Assembly: GCA_902769525.1 (NCBI GenBank)
Contig: CACXPG010000002.1
Span: 62,001 to 126,000 of the forward strand
Source of the DNA: an uncultured Bacteroidia bacterium
Lineage (GTDB): Bacteria; Bacteroidota; Bacteroidia; Bacteroidales; UBA932
Reading direction: 5' to 3'
Length of the DNA: 64,000 nt
Notes under the pieces: model-generated
The model's input: the letters and a program-made list of their open reading frames with translations, nothing else
Told to the model about the DNA's origin: nothing
The model's database searches: none
In this document: one piece after another, positions 34,369 to 43,347 of the stretch
Layout of the letters: every line of letters starts with the position of its first letter
How positions within the stretch are numbered: the first letter of the stretch is position 1
Program-made: the position numbers and the translations under genes

Positions 34369-35445
34369 ATGCAATCACCAAAAAACATAAAACTAGTTTT
34401 AGAGAATGGCCTTGAATTTCAGGGCTATTCTTTTGGGTACCAGAAGAGTGCAGACGGAGAGGTAGTGTTCAACACCGCAATGGTCGGCTACCCGGAAAGC
34501 CTGACGGACCCGTCTTATTCTGGACAGATACTCTGCATAACCTACCCTATTATAGGAAACTACGGGGTTCCTGAAGACAGCAGGGACGAAAACGGAATTT
34601 CCAGGGTGTTCGAATCTGACAAGATCCACGTCAGGGCTCTGGTCATTTCCTGCTATTCTGAAAACTACAGTCACTGGGATTCTGCCAGAAGCCTGGACCA
34701 GTGGCTGAAAAGCCAGAAGATTCCGGGAATATATGGAGTTGACACTAGGGAGCTTACAAAGGTTCTCCGCGACAACGGGGCAATGCTGGGAAGGATAGTT
34801 CCGGCAGACAGCAGAAAGCATTCCCCTATCGCTGACCCTAACCTTGACAACCAGGTGGACATTGTCTCCTGCAAGAAAACAGTCACATACGGCAAAGGAG
34901 CCAAAAGAGTGGTGCTGGTAGACTGCGGCGTAAAGAACAACATACTCAGGTGCCTTATAAACAGGAACGTGGAAGTTATCCGCGTGCCTTGGGACTACGA
35001 TTTCAATACTCTGGAATGGGACGGGCTTTTCATCTCCAACGGGCCCGGTAACCCTGAACTCTGCACAAAGGCTGTTGAGAATCTGCGTGTGGCCATGAAA
35101 GGCGACAAGCCGATTTTCGGCATCTGTATGGGAAACCAGCTGCTGGCAAGAGCCGCCGGAGCAAAAACCTACAAGCTTAAGTACGGCCACCGCAGCCATA
35201 ACCAGCCAGTAAGGATGGTTGGAACAGACAAATGCTTTATAACCAGCCAGAACCACGGATTTGCCGTGGATACCTCAACCCTGGACAAAGACTGGGAGCC
35301 GCTGTTTGTGAACATGAACGACGGCACAAATGAAGGCATCCGCCACAAGAAGAAGCCGTTCTTCTCCGCCCAGTTCCACCCAGAGGCCACAAGCGGCCCT
35401 ACCGATACGGAATTCCTGTTTGACCAGTTCATAAAACTCCTGTAG
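34369..35445 (+). CDS. carA: Carbamoyl-phosphate synthase, glutaminase subunit
   Basis: CarA supplies ammonia from glutamine for carbamoyl phosphate, feeding pyrimidine and arginine synthesis. The 358-residue protein has the N-terminal CPSase small domain (FNTAMVGYPESLTDPSYSGQ). A class I glutamine amidotransferase domain follows with the nucleophile Cys in GICMGNQLL and the His-Glu pair in FHPEA. The ATG at 34369 is preferred to the TTG at 34363. The stop codon directly abuts the carB start. Confidence 0.96.
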   Translation: MQSPKNIKLVLENGLEFQGYSFGYQKSADGEVVFNTAMVGYPESLTDPSYSGQILCITYPIIGNYGVPEDSRDENGISRVFESDKIHVRALVISCYSENYSHWDSARSLDQWLKSQKIPGIYGVDTRELTKVLRDNGAMLGRIVPADSRKHSPIADPNLDNQVDIVSCKKTVTYGKGAKRVVLVDCGVKNNILRCLINRNVEVIRVPWDYDFNTLEWDGLFISNGPGNPELCTKAVENLRVAMKGDKPIFGICMGNQLLARAAGAKTYKLKYGHRSHNQPVRMVGTDKCFITSQNHGFAVDTSTLDKDWEPLFVNMNDGTNEGIRHKKKPFFSAQFHPEATSGPTDTEFLFDQFIKLL

Positions 35446-38400
35446 ATGAAGAGAGCAAAATCCATAAAGAAAGTCCTGATACTGGGTTCCGGCGCACTGA
35501 AGATCGGTGAAGCCGGAGAATTCGACTATTCTGGTTCCCAGGCCCTCAAGGCGATGAAAGAAGAGCACATAAAGACCGTGCTCATAAACCCTAACATCGC
35601 CACGGTGCAGACATCGGAAGGAATTGCGGACAAGATCTACTTCCTGCCGGTAACCCCCTATTTTGTGGAGAAAGTCATCCAGAAAGAAAAGCCGCAGGGG
35701 ATACTGCTTTCGTTCGGAGGCCAGACTGCCCTTAACTGCGGCGTGGAACTCCACCGCAAGGGTATACTGGAAAAGTATGGCGTACAGGTTCTTGGAACTC
35801 CTGTTCAAGCCATTATGGACACAGAAGACAGAGAACTGTTTGTCAAAAAGCTCGACGAGATATCCGTAAAGACCATAAAGAGCCACGCGGTTGAGAACAT
35901 AGAAGATGCCCTCAAGGCGGCAAACGAGCTGGGCTATCCGGTAATCGTTCGCGCAGCCTACGCCCTGGGCGGCCTGGGCAGCGGATTCTGCAACAATGAC
36001 TCTGAACTGAAGAAACTTACTGCAAAGGCATTTACCTTCTCCCCACAGGTTCTGGTTGAAAAATCGCTGAAGGGATGGAAGGAAATAGAATATGAAGTAG
36101 TCCGCGACAGGTTTGACAACTGTATCACGGTCTGCAATATGGAGAACTTCGACCCTCTGGGAATCCACACCGGAGAAAGCATTGTAGTGGCTCCGTCGCA
36201 GACCCTTACCAACCACGAGTACCATCTTCTCAGAGAGCTGGCAATCAAGATAGTAAGGCATATAGGCATAGTTGGTGAATGCAACGTTCAGTATGCCTTT
36301 GACCCTCAGAGCGAGGACTACAGGGTGATTGAAGTGAACGCCCGCCTTAGCCGTTCTTCAGCCCTGGCCTCCAAGGCCACCGGATATCCGCTGGCTTTCG
36401 TGGCCGCCAAGCTCGGTCTGGGATATGGGCTGTTCGAGCTGAAAAACTCCGTGACCAAGACCACTCCGGCCTTCTTTGAGCCGGCCCTGGACTATATAGT
36501 GTGCAAGATTCCTCGCTGGGACCTTTCAAAATTCCACGGAGTGAGCCGCCATATCGGCAGCAGCATGAAAAGCGTGGGAGAAGTGATGGCCATCGGCCGC
36601 AGCTTTGAGGAGGTAATCCAAAAAGGCCTTCGAATGATTGGCCGCGGAGCCCACGGCTTCATTGCCAACAAGGAAATGCACGTGGAGGACATCGAGAAAG
36701 AGCTCAAGGAACCTACAGACAGCCGTATCTTTGTGATTGCCAAGGCATACGAGGCAGGATACACCGTAGACCAGGTTCACGATGCCACCAAGATAGACAA
36801 GTGGTTCCTCCAGAAACTGTACAACATTTACCTGATCGGCAAGGATCTTTCCAAGTTCAACGACCTAAGGCAAATGGATGCGGAAACGATGCGCCTGGCA
36901 AAATCCAGCGGCTTTTCCGACTTCCAGATAGGAAGGCTAGTCCTCAAGCGCAAGACCGATCCGGACAACTATGCTGTAAAAGTTAGAGAATACCGCAAAG
37001 CCCTGGGAATCACTCCGGTTGTCAAACAGATAGACACCCTGGCGGCAGAATTCCCGGCCAAGACCAACTACCTGTACCTGACTTATAACGGAGACCGCCA
37101 CGACATAGACTACGAGAAAGACCACAAGTCCATCATAGTCCTGGGCAGCGGAGCCTACCGCATCGGAAGCAGCGTGGAGTTCGACTGGTGCAGCGTAAAC
37201 TGCCTTTCCACCATACGCAAATGCGGATGGAGGGGCGTAATGATCAACTACAACCCGGAAACCGTGTCCACGGACTACGATATGTGCGACCGCCTGTATT
37301 TTGACGAGCTCACATACGAGAGAGTGATGGACATCTATGAGCTGGAGGCTCCACACGGGGTAGTTGTAAGTATGGGCGGCCAGATTCCTAATAACCTGGC
37401 AATGAGGCTCAACGATGCAAACGTGAGGATTCTTGGCACATCCGCCAAGAGCATAGACAACGCAGAAGACCGCCACAAGTTCTCGGCGATGCTGGACCGT
37501 CTGGGCATCAACCAGCCAAGATGGAGTGAGCTTACCACCCTGGACGACATCCACAAGTTTGTCGACAAGGTGGGCTACCCGGTACTTGTAAGGCCATCCT
37601 ACGTGCTCAGCGGCGCGGCTATGAATGTATGCTCCAACAATCACGAGCTCAAGCAGTTCCTGCAGATGGCGGCAGAAGTTTCCAAGAAGCATCCTGTAGT
37701 TGTGAGCGAGTTTATCCAGCACGCCAAGGAAATCGAGTTCGACGCCGTTGCCAAGGACGGAGAGATTGTGGCCTACGCCATCGGCGAGCATATAGAGTTT
37801 GCCGGAGTCCACTCTGGAGACGCCACCATCCAGTTCCCGCCTCAGAAACTTTATGTGGAAACTGTAAGAAGGCTCAAGAAGATATCCAGAACCATCGCCA
37901 AGGAACTCAGAATAAGCGGCCCGTTCAACATCCAGTATATGGCAAAGGAAAACGACATACTGGTGATTGAATGTAACCTGAGAGCTTCAAGAAGTTTCCC
38001 GTTCGTATCCAAGGTTCTTAAGATCAACCTTATAGACCTGGCTACAAGAATAATGACCGGAGAGAGGTTCAAGGCCCCTGACAAGAGCGCTTTCGATTTG
38101 GACTATGTCGGAATCAAGGCCTCCCAGTTCTCGTTCTCCAGACTGCTCAAGGCCGATCCTGTGCTCGGAGTAGACATGGCCTCCACCGGAGAAGTCGGCT
38201 GCATCGGTGACGACACTCACGAGGCCATCCTCAAGTCTATGCTGAGTGTGGGCTACAGCGTTCCTTCAAAGGGAATCCTGCTCTCCACAGGAGACGGAAA
38301 GCAGAAGGCTGAAATGCTCGACGCCTGCCTTCAGCTCAGCCGCAAGGGATACAGGCTCTACGCTACGGGCGGAACATACAGATATCTCAAAGACAACAAT

Positions 38401-38670
38401 ATACAGACTACTCAGGTATTCTGGCCTAACGAGAAGAACAAGACTCCTCAGGCTCTGGACCTGATAATGAAAAAGAGCATAGACATGGTGGTCAACATAC
38501 CTAAAAACCTCTCCAAGACAGAGCTGGACAACAGCTACAAGGTCAGGAGAGCCGCCGTTGACTTCAACATACAGCTGCTTACAAACACCCGTCTGGCAAG
38601 CGCGTTCATAAACGCGTTCTGCAACCTCGACCTGGAGCAGATCCAGATTAAGAGCTGGGACGAATACTAA
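35446..38670 (+). CDS. carB: Carbamoyl-phosphate synthase, large subunit
   Basis: This full-length 1074-residue protein has two homologous ATP-grasp halves (LGSGALKIGEAGEFDYSG at the start of the first and LGSGAYRIGSSVEFDW at the start of the second), an oligomerisation domain between them, and a C-terminal MGS-like allosteric domain from about residue 935 (GILLSTGDGKQ, LYATGGTYRYL). It makes carbamoyl phosphate from bicarbonate, ATP and CarA-derived ammonia. It begins on the base after the carA stop. Confidence 0.97.
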   Translation: MKRAKSIKKVLILGSGALKIGEAGEFDYSGSQALKAMKEEHIKTVLINPNIATVQTSEGIADKIYFLPVTPYFVEKVIQKEKPQGILLSFGGQTALNCGVELHRKGILEKYGVQVLGTPVQAIMDTEDRELFVKKLDEISVKTIKSHAVENIEDALKAANELGYPVIVRAAYALGGLGSGFCNNDSELKKLTAKAFTFSPQVLVEKSLKGWKEIEYEVVRDRFDNCITVCNMENFDPLGIHTGESIVVAPSQTLTNHEYHLLRELAIKIVRHIGIVGECNVQYAFDPQSEDYRVIEVNARLSRSSALASKATGYPLAFVAAKLGLGYGLFELKNSVTKTTPAFFEPALDYIVCKIPRWDLSKFHGVSRHIGSSMKSVGEVMAIGRSFEEVIQKGLRMIGRGAHGFIANKEMHVEDIEKELKEPTDSRIFVIAKAYEAGYTVDQVHDATKIDKWFLQKLYNIYLIGKDLSKFNDLRQMDAETMRLAKSSGFSDFQIGRLVLKRKTDPDNYAVKVREYRKALGITPVVKQIDTLAAEFPAKTNYLYLTYNGDRHDIDYEKDHKSIIVLGSGAYRIGSSVEFDWCSVNCLSTIRKCGWRGVMINYNPETVSTDYDMCDRLYFDELTYERVMDIYELEAPHGVVVSMGGQIPNNLAMRLNDANVRILGTSAKSIDNAEDRHKFSAMLDRLGINQPRWSELTTLDDIHKFVDKVGYPVLVRPSYVLSGAAMNVCSNNHELKQFLQMAAEVSKKHPVVVSEFIQHAKEIEFDAVAKDGEIVAYAIGEHIEFAGVHSGDATIQFPPQKLYVETVRRLKKISRTIAKELRISGPFNIQYMAKENDILVIECNLRASRSFPFVSKVLKINLIDLATRIMTGERFKAPDKSAFDLDYVGIKASQFSFSRLLKADPVLGVDMASTGEVGCIGDDTHEAILKSMLSVGYSVPSKGILLSTGDGKQKAEMLDACLQLSRKGYRLYATGGTYRYLKDNNIQTTQVFWPNEKNKTPQALDLIMKKSIDMVVNIPKNLSKTELDNSYKVRRAAVDFNIQLLTNTRLASAFINAFCNLDLEQIQIKSWDEY

Positions 38671-38694
38671 TAACAGGAATTAAAGATTTTGATT

Positions 38695-39684
38695 ATGACA
38701 ATACCTATTTTGCTTCTGATACTTGGACTCGCTGTTATCGCTGCAGGCGCTCATTTTATGGTTGAAGGCTCATCCAGGATAGCTTCAAAGTTTGGCATCT
38801 CCGAACTTGTTATCGGAATGACGGTTGTGGCTATAGGCACTTCCGCTCCTGAACTTGTGGTCAGCCTTCTTGGCGCAATCAAGGGAAGCGTGGGAATCGC
38901 CGTCGGTAACGTGGTTGGTTCCAACATCTGCAACCTGCTGCTTATCATAGGATTGAGCACGCTTATCTATCCTATGGCCGTGTCCAGGGAAATCGTGAAC
39001 AGAGATATGCAGTTTATGCTCCTGTCCACTTTGGCGCTTCTTGTGATCGCCTTTGACAGGCAGATAGACACCCTCACCATAGACGATGACATGACATCCA
39101 ACTTTGTGTCCAGAAGCGAAGGAATCCTGCTTGTATTCTTCTTCCTTATATTCATAGTATACTCCGTGGCAAGCGCCAAGAGAGGAGAAAGAAATGTGGA
39201 GAAAATAACCGATCCGGACGAGAAACCCAAGAAACAATACAGTCTGGGACTTGCCCTGGTGATGGTGGCAGGCGGTATTGCCGGCCTTATCTGGGGAGGT
39301 AACCTGCTGGTAGACAACGCCACCCTGATTGCAAAGGCAAAAGGAGTGTCCGATGTTGTAATTGGTTCAACGATTGTCGCGATAGGAACCAGTCTTCCTG
39401 AACTTGCAACCAGCGTTGTAGCCGCAATCAGAAAGAAAGTGGGGCTCGCTCTCGGCAATGTTGTGGGCAGCAACATCTTCAACATTTTCCTGATTCTTGG
39501 AGGCTGCGCATCCATAACCCCTCTTCCGCTGGCGAGCATCAACCACATTCACTTTGTGTTCCTGCTTCTGGCCACTTTGCTGCTTCTGCTTTCCGCCAGG
39601 ACAAGCTTCAAGATCCGCAGGGCCGAAGGTGCCCTTCTGCTGGCGTTCTACGTCCTTTACATTGTAGTTAACATTTCTGTATAG
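38695..39684 (+). CDS. Calcium/sodium antiporter (CaCA family)
   Basis: The 329-residue inner-membrane protein has about ten hydrophobic helices. It carries the two inverted alpha-repeats of the Na+/Ca2+ exchanger family: GTSAPELVVS with GNVVGSNICNLLLI, and GTSLPELATS with GNVVGSNIFNIFLI. It resembles E. coli YrbG. The ATG at 38695 is preferred over a TTG two codons upstream. It probably exports Ca2+ in exchange for Na+ or H+. Confidence 0.9.
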   Translation: MTIPILLLILGLAVIAAGAHFMVEGSSRIASKFGISELVIGMTVVAIGTSAPELVVSLLGAIKGSVGIAVGNVVGSNICNLLLIIGLSTLIYPMAVSREIVNRDMQFMLLSTLALLVIAFDRQIDTLTIDDDMTSNFVSRSEGILLVFFFLIFIVYSVASAKRGERNVEKITDPDEKPKKQYSLGLALVMVAGGIAGLIWGGNLLVDNATLIAKAKGVSDVVIGSTIVAIGTSLPELATSVVAAIRKKVGLALGNVVGSNIFNIFLILGGCASITPLPLASINHIHFVFLLLATLLLLLSARTSFKIRRAEGALLLAFYVLYIVVNISV

Positions 39685-39712
39685 CATCAGGACAACGGCA
39701 CAGATTATTTGC

Positions 39713-39720
39713 TAAATTTG
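39713..39720 (+). promoter_or_regulatory. Probable -7 box for the MarR-Hdr operon
   Basis: TAAATTTG matches TAnnTTTG, 37 bp upstream of the marR-like start codon. No clear -33 element is visible. The ~30-bp leader between box and ATG is AT-rich and could hold a MarR operator, but no clear palindrome was seen. Confidence 0.45.
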
Positions 39721-39757
39721 TGCTGTTCAATTACAGTAAAACGTTATACTATAATAT

Positions 39758-40234
39758 ATGATACTGAACAAGCAAGTCGGATTGTTCCTTAATCTGGTCC
39801 ACAACAGGTTCAAGCAGTATGTTACTGTCATCTTTGAAGAACACGGTTTCAACATCACTCCTGAGCAGTTTCTGGTTATGGACACTCTTTGGGACGAGGG
39901 TGTGCTCACCCAGCAGCAGATTGCCGACTATCTGCTCAAAGACAAGAACTCTGTCGTGAAGCTCGTTGACGGACTGGAAGACAGGAAACTGGTGCGCAGG
40001 GTCAGCAACCCTAAGGACCGCCGCCAGAACCTCATCGAGGTAACAGAATACGCAATCGAAATAAAGGACAAGGTAACTACGGCCGCGATGGAAGCCGTAG
40101 ACAAGATAATCAACGGCATCACCAAGGAAGACATGCTCACCTTCATCAAGGTTCTAAGCAAGATGGCCGAGAACATGAACAACGACATTGACCTTTTGGA
40201 ACTTGCCGCCAAATACCCAACCAACAAGAAATAG
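39758..40234 (+). CDS. MarR family transcriptional regulator
   Basis: A 158-residue winged-helix regulator. The recognition region LTQQQIADYLLKDKNSVVKLVDGLEDRKLVRRVSNPKDRR is read in several pieces and has the MarR wing motif NPKDRRQN. The flanking helices supply the dimer interface. It is 2 bp upstream of the first Hdr-like gene and is the likely regulator of that operon. Whether it senses an oxidant, a sulfur compound or a phenolic ligand cannot be told from sequence. Confidence 0.9.
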   Translation: MILNKQVGLFLNLVHNRFKQYVTVIFEEHGFNITPEQFLVMDTLWDEGVLTQQQIADYLLKDKNSVVKLVDGLEDRKLVRRVSNPKDRRQNLIEVTEYAIEIKDKVTTAAMEAVDKIINGITKEDMLTFIKVLSKMAENMNNDIDLLELAAKYPTNKK

Positions 40235-40236
40235 CA

Positions 40237-40932
40237 ATGGGAAAACTATGTGATAAGCTAATGCAGGACTACAGGATCCGCGATGGTCTGAACGCCTGCA
40301 TCAACTGCGGTACCTGCACCGCCATCTGCCCGGCTGCGGAGTTCTACCGCTACGACCCGAGAAGAATTGTGGATATAGTTCAGCACCAAGACGATGAGCA
40401 GATAGAAGAACTGCTCAAAAGCGATACTATCTGGTATTGCGGAGAATGCCTGAGCTGCGTGACGAGATGCCCGAGAAAGAACAAGGCAGGACTGATAATA
40501 ATGGCCCTGAGAAGCCTTTCTATACAGACAGGTCTCTTTATGGAATCTGAAAAGGGACGGCAGATGTACCTCCTCTGCAAAGACCTCAACAGCAACGTGC
40601 TCAACTACGGTTATTGCGTATATCCAAGAACTTTCAAGTACCAGGAGCACCCAGAAGCCGGGCTTGTCTGGGAATGGGTGGAGAAAAATATGGACGATGT
40701 CTACGACAGGCTCGGAGCCAACCTTGACAAGGACGGTCCTGGAGCCGTGCGCAAGATCCCGCAGAAAGACCTGGACGAACTGAAGAAGATATATGACATT
40801 ACCGGAGCTACGGAAATGCTTGAGAATGTCCGAAAAGCCGGAGAGAAAAAGGCTGCGGAACTCGGTCTGACCGAAGAAGAATACTGCCAGAAACTATACA
40901 CGGAATGCAGTCCTAAACATTTCAACCACTAG
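40237..40932 (+). CDS. HdrC-like 4Fe-4S electron-transfer subunit
   Basis: The 231-residue protein has two complete [4Fe-4S] motifs, CINCGTCTAICP near residue 21 and CGECLSCVTRCP near residue 68. The spacing and the helical region after them are those of heterodisulfide reductase subunit C. The C-terminal ~100 residues are a charged helical extension not needed for clusters. It would pass electrons between the HdrA- and HdrB-like partners encoded next to it. The gene starts 2 bp after marR and ends 3 bp before the HdrB-like gene. Confidence 0.85.
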   Translation: MGKLCDKLMQDYRIRDGLNACINCGTCTAICPAAEFYRYDPRRIVDIVQHQDDEQIEELLKSDTIWYCGECLSCVTRCPRKNKAGLIIMALRSLSIQTGLFMESEKGRQMYLLCKDLNSNVLNYGYCVYPRTFKYQEHPEAGLVWEWVEKNMDDVYDRLGANLDKDGPGAVRKIPQKDLDELKKIYDITGATEMLENVRKAGEKKAAELGLTEEEYCQKLYTECSPKHFNH

Positions 40933-40935
40933 AAG

Positions 40936-42000
40936 ATGATTTACGAAGGAAAGAAAAAGATCTGGGCGGATTACCAGAAAGAGATACCGGAAGACCACTA
41001 TTTTTATGTAAGAAGCTGCATCAGGCAGTCTTTCTTCCCCGCTTCAGAAGCCACGTTTCTGGACATTACCAGAAACAAGCTGGGCAAAGACATATTCGAG
41101 ACCAAGCACCACACAACCTGCGGCGGAATAGCCTATCACTCCGACGCCATCCCGCAGGAAACATCCATGACCATCATAGCCAGGCAGTTTGCCCTGATGA
41201 AAAAATACGGCTATGAGAATTACGTGTGCTCCTGCATCACCTCGTTCGGACTGTACTGCGAGACACTTGAAACCTGGAGGGAATATCCTGAACTTCAGCA
41301 GAAAATCGCCGATAACCTCTGGAAATCCTGCCGCCTGGAATTTGCCAAGCCAAAGTTCCTGGTACACGCCAGCGACCTGATATTCAAGTACAGGATGCAG
41401 ATTGCGGCCAAGAGCAAGTTCAAGCTGGTCAACCAGAAAACCGGAGAACCGCTCAGGGTCGTTGAGCACATCGGATGCCACTATTCCAAGATGTTCCCTT
41501 CCAAGGGCGTGGGCGGCGCCGAATATCCTTATGTCCTGGTCGGAATGATTGAAGCCTGGGGAGGACAAATAATCGACTATCCCGAGAGAAGACACTGCTG
41601 CGGATTCGGGTTCCGCCAGTATCTGATAAAGGGCAACAGAGGCTATTCTGTCTCCAACACCCACAAGAAATTCGAGAGCATGGAGCCTTACAAGCCGGAT
41701 ATGATAATCACCAACTGCCCAGGATGCCCTTATTTCCTCGACAGATGGCAGTATGTCATCGCCGAGACACAGGGCAAGACCTACGGGGAGAACGGACACG
41801 GAATTCCTGTATTCACATACGAGGAGGTAGCCGGTCTGGTAATGGGCTATGACCCTTGGGATCTGGGACTTCAGACCCACCAGGTAAGCGTCGAGCCGCT
41901 TCTTGACAAGATGGGCATACCATACGACCCGGCAAAGAAATACCTTGGCAGAAACGGAAAGGATCTGGGACAGCCAGGAAAACCTCATTGTCTAAAGTAG
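40936..42000 (+). CDS. HdrB-like CCG-domain subunit
   Basis: A 354-residue protein with two cysteine-rich CCG-type domains as in HdrB, the disulfide-reducing subunit. The second domain is intact: a Cys in HIGCHYS, CC in RRHCCGFGF and CxxC in NCPGCPYF. The first is altered: SCIRQ is present, but the CC pair reads TCGG and the last pair is CSC, so one non-cubane cluster is probably lost or changed. It has no signal peptide and is cytoplasmic. In methanogens HdrB reduces CoM-S-S-CoB; the substrate here is unknown. Confidence 0.82.
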   Translation: MIYEGKKKIWADYQKEIPEDHYFYVRSCIRQSFFPASEATFLDITRNKLGKDIFETKHHTTCGGIAYHSDAIPQETSMTIIARQFALMKKYGYENYVCSCITSFGLYCETLETWREYPELQQKIADNLWKSCRLEFAKPKFLVHASDLIFKYRMQIAAKSKFKLVNQKTGEPLRVVEHIGCHYSKMFPSKGVGGAEYPYVLVGMIEAWGGQIIDYPERRHCCGFGFRQYLIKGNRGYSVSNTHKKFESMEPYKPDMIITNCPGCPYFLDRWQYVIAETQGKTYGENGHGIPVFTYEEVAGLVMGYDPWDLGLQTHQVSVEPLLDKMGIPYDPAKKYLGRNGKDLGQPGKPHCLK

Positions 42001-42004
42001 AAAT

Positions 42005-43024
42005 ATGAAGAACAATATACTTGTAATCGGAGGAGGCCCGGCCGGACTTGAAGCGTCGGCCAACCTCAAAAGGCTGGGATACAATGTTATCCTTATAGAA
42101 AAAGACAAGCAGCTCGGAGGGCATCTTGCAAAATGGGACCGACTGTTCCCCGATGGAGTCTCCGCAAGGCAGACTCTGAACGCCCTGCTGGAAGAAGTAT
42201 CCGGAGTCAACTGCTTCACCGAGACTCAGCTCCAGTCTATCAATGTCCTGGACAAGTCCTACAACGCAATTCTGTCAAACGGAATCACTGTTCTGGCTGA
42301 TGCTGTGCTGCTTGCAAGCGGATTTGACCTTTTCAAGGCAGAGAAGAAAGAGGAATACGGCTACGGAATCTATGAAGGAGTAATCACCAACGCGGATCTT
42401 GAAGAAGCCTTCAGGGAGAAGAAACTGCCTTCAAAGCAGCCTCAGGCGATAGGATTTGTGCACTGTGTAGGTTCCAGAGACGAGAAGGCCGGCAATCCCG
42501 CCTGCTCCAAAGTCTGCTGCGCAACTGCCGTAAAGCAGGCCTGCGAAGTCAAGGAAGTTTATCCGGATGCCGATGTCTATTGCTTCTATATGGATCTGAG
42601 AATGTTCGGACGCCATTACGAAGACCTGTATCTTAAAGCCCAGAAAGAGTTCGGAATCAGGTTCATACGCGGAAGAGTATCAGAGGTTGCGGAAACCGCT
42701 GACGGTAGGCTCCAGGTAAAGGCTGAAGACACTCTGTCCAGCAAGCCGCTTCGCGTAAGTCTGGATATGCTGGTGCTGATGGCTGGAATGAGACCTTCCG
42801 AATCAGGCAAGACCGTCGGCCGCCAGCTGAACCTGACCACAGAAGAAGACGGCTTCTTCTCCTCTGCCGACAACCTGCTTGAAATCCAGAGAAGCAAGCT
42901 TCCGGGATTCTTCTACGCTGGAGCCTGTACGGGAGCAAAGACACTCCCCGACACTCTCCACGAGGCCCGAAGCGCAGCCATCGAGATAGACAGATACATT
43001 AAAGAAAAATTCAGCGAGAAATGA
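42005..43024 (+). CDS. HdrA-like FAD subunit lacking ferredoxin domains
   Basis: This 339-residue flavoprotein starts with an FAD-binding GGGPAGLEAS loop and keeps the HdrA core. The cluster cysteines in HCVGSRD and in ACSKVCC are present, and the YMDLRMFGRHYE and IRGRVSEV stretches match HdrA. It lacks the N-terminal and C-terminal ferredoxin-like extensions of methanogen HdrA, and is about half that length. It overlaps the next gene by 4 bp (ATGA). It is the likely flavin centre of the complex; electron bifurcation is possible but unproven. Confidence 0.82.
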   Translation: MKNNILVIGGGPAGLEASANLKRLGYNVILIEKDKQLGGHLAKWDRLFPDGVSARQTLNALLEEVSGVNCFTETQLQSINVLDKSYNAILSNGITVLADAVLLASGFDLFKAEKKEEYGYGIYEGVITNADLEEAFREKKLPSKQPQAIGFVHCVGSRDEKAGNPACSKVCCATAVKQACEVKEVYPDADVYCFYMDLRMFGRHYEDLYLKAQKEFGIRFIRGRVSEVAETADGRLQVKAEDTLSSKPLRVSLDMLVLMAGMRPSESGKTVGRQLNLTTEEDGFFSSADNLLEIQRSKLPGFFYAGACTGAKTLPDTLHEARSAAIEIDRYIKEKFSEK

Positions 43025-43347
43025 TAGATTTCGGTTTTTCCGTCAGCCCGAGTTCCAGAATCAACCTGGACAGTGTGGACAGGGAGTCATTCGCTGCCCT
43101 GGCCAAGCTTGAGCCGGATGTTCTCAAATGCATGGCATGCGGCAGCTGTTCAGCCAGTTGCACTGCCTCGCAGTTTGAGCCGACAAGTGTCAGAAGAGCC
43201 ATTCTCTCTCTTCAGAACGGACAGGTGGAACAGGCTCTGGACCTTCTCAAAGGCTGCATGATGTGCGGAAAATGCACTATGGTCTGCCCAAGGGGCATAA
43301 ACACCCGCCACCTTATCATTTCAATCCAAAAAATCTACGGAAAATGA
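43021..43347 (+). CDS. Second HdrC-like 4Fe-4S protein (short)
   Basis: A 108-residue protein with two cluster motifs, CMACGSCSASC near residue 38 and CMMCGKCTMVCP near residue 78. The first motif ends without the usual Pro. It is HdrC-like but has none of the C-terminal extension of the first copy. It overlaps both neighbours by 4 bp, so it is likely made in fixed ratio with the HdrA-like and HdrDE-like proteins and links them electrically. Confidence 0.82.
   Translation: MIDFGFSVSPSSRINLDSVDRESFAALAKLEPDVLKCMACGSCSASCTASQFEPTSVRRAILSLQNGQVEQALDLLKGCMMCGKCTMVCPRGINTRHLIISIQKIYGK

Noticed and set aside
43263-43343. Upstream extension of the HdrDE-like frame
   Set aside because: It overlaps the cluster motif of the short HdrC-like gene in another frame. 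The ATG at 43344 overlaps the preceding stop and begins just before the first membrane region.
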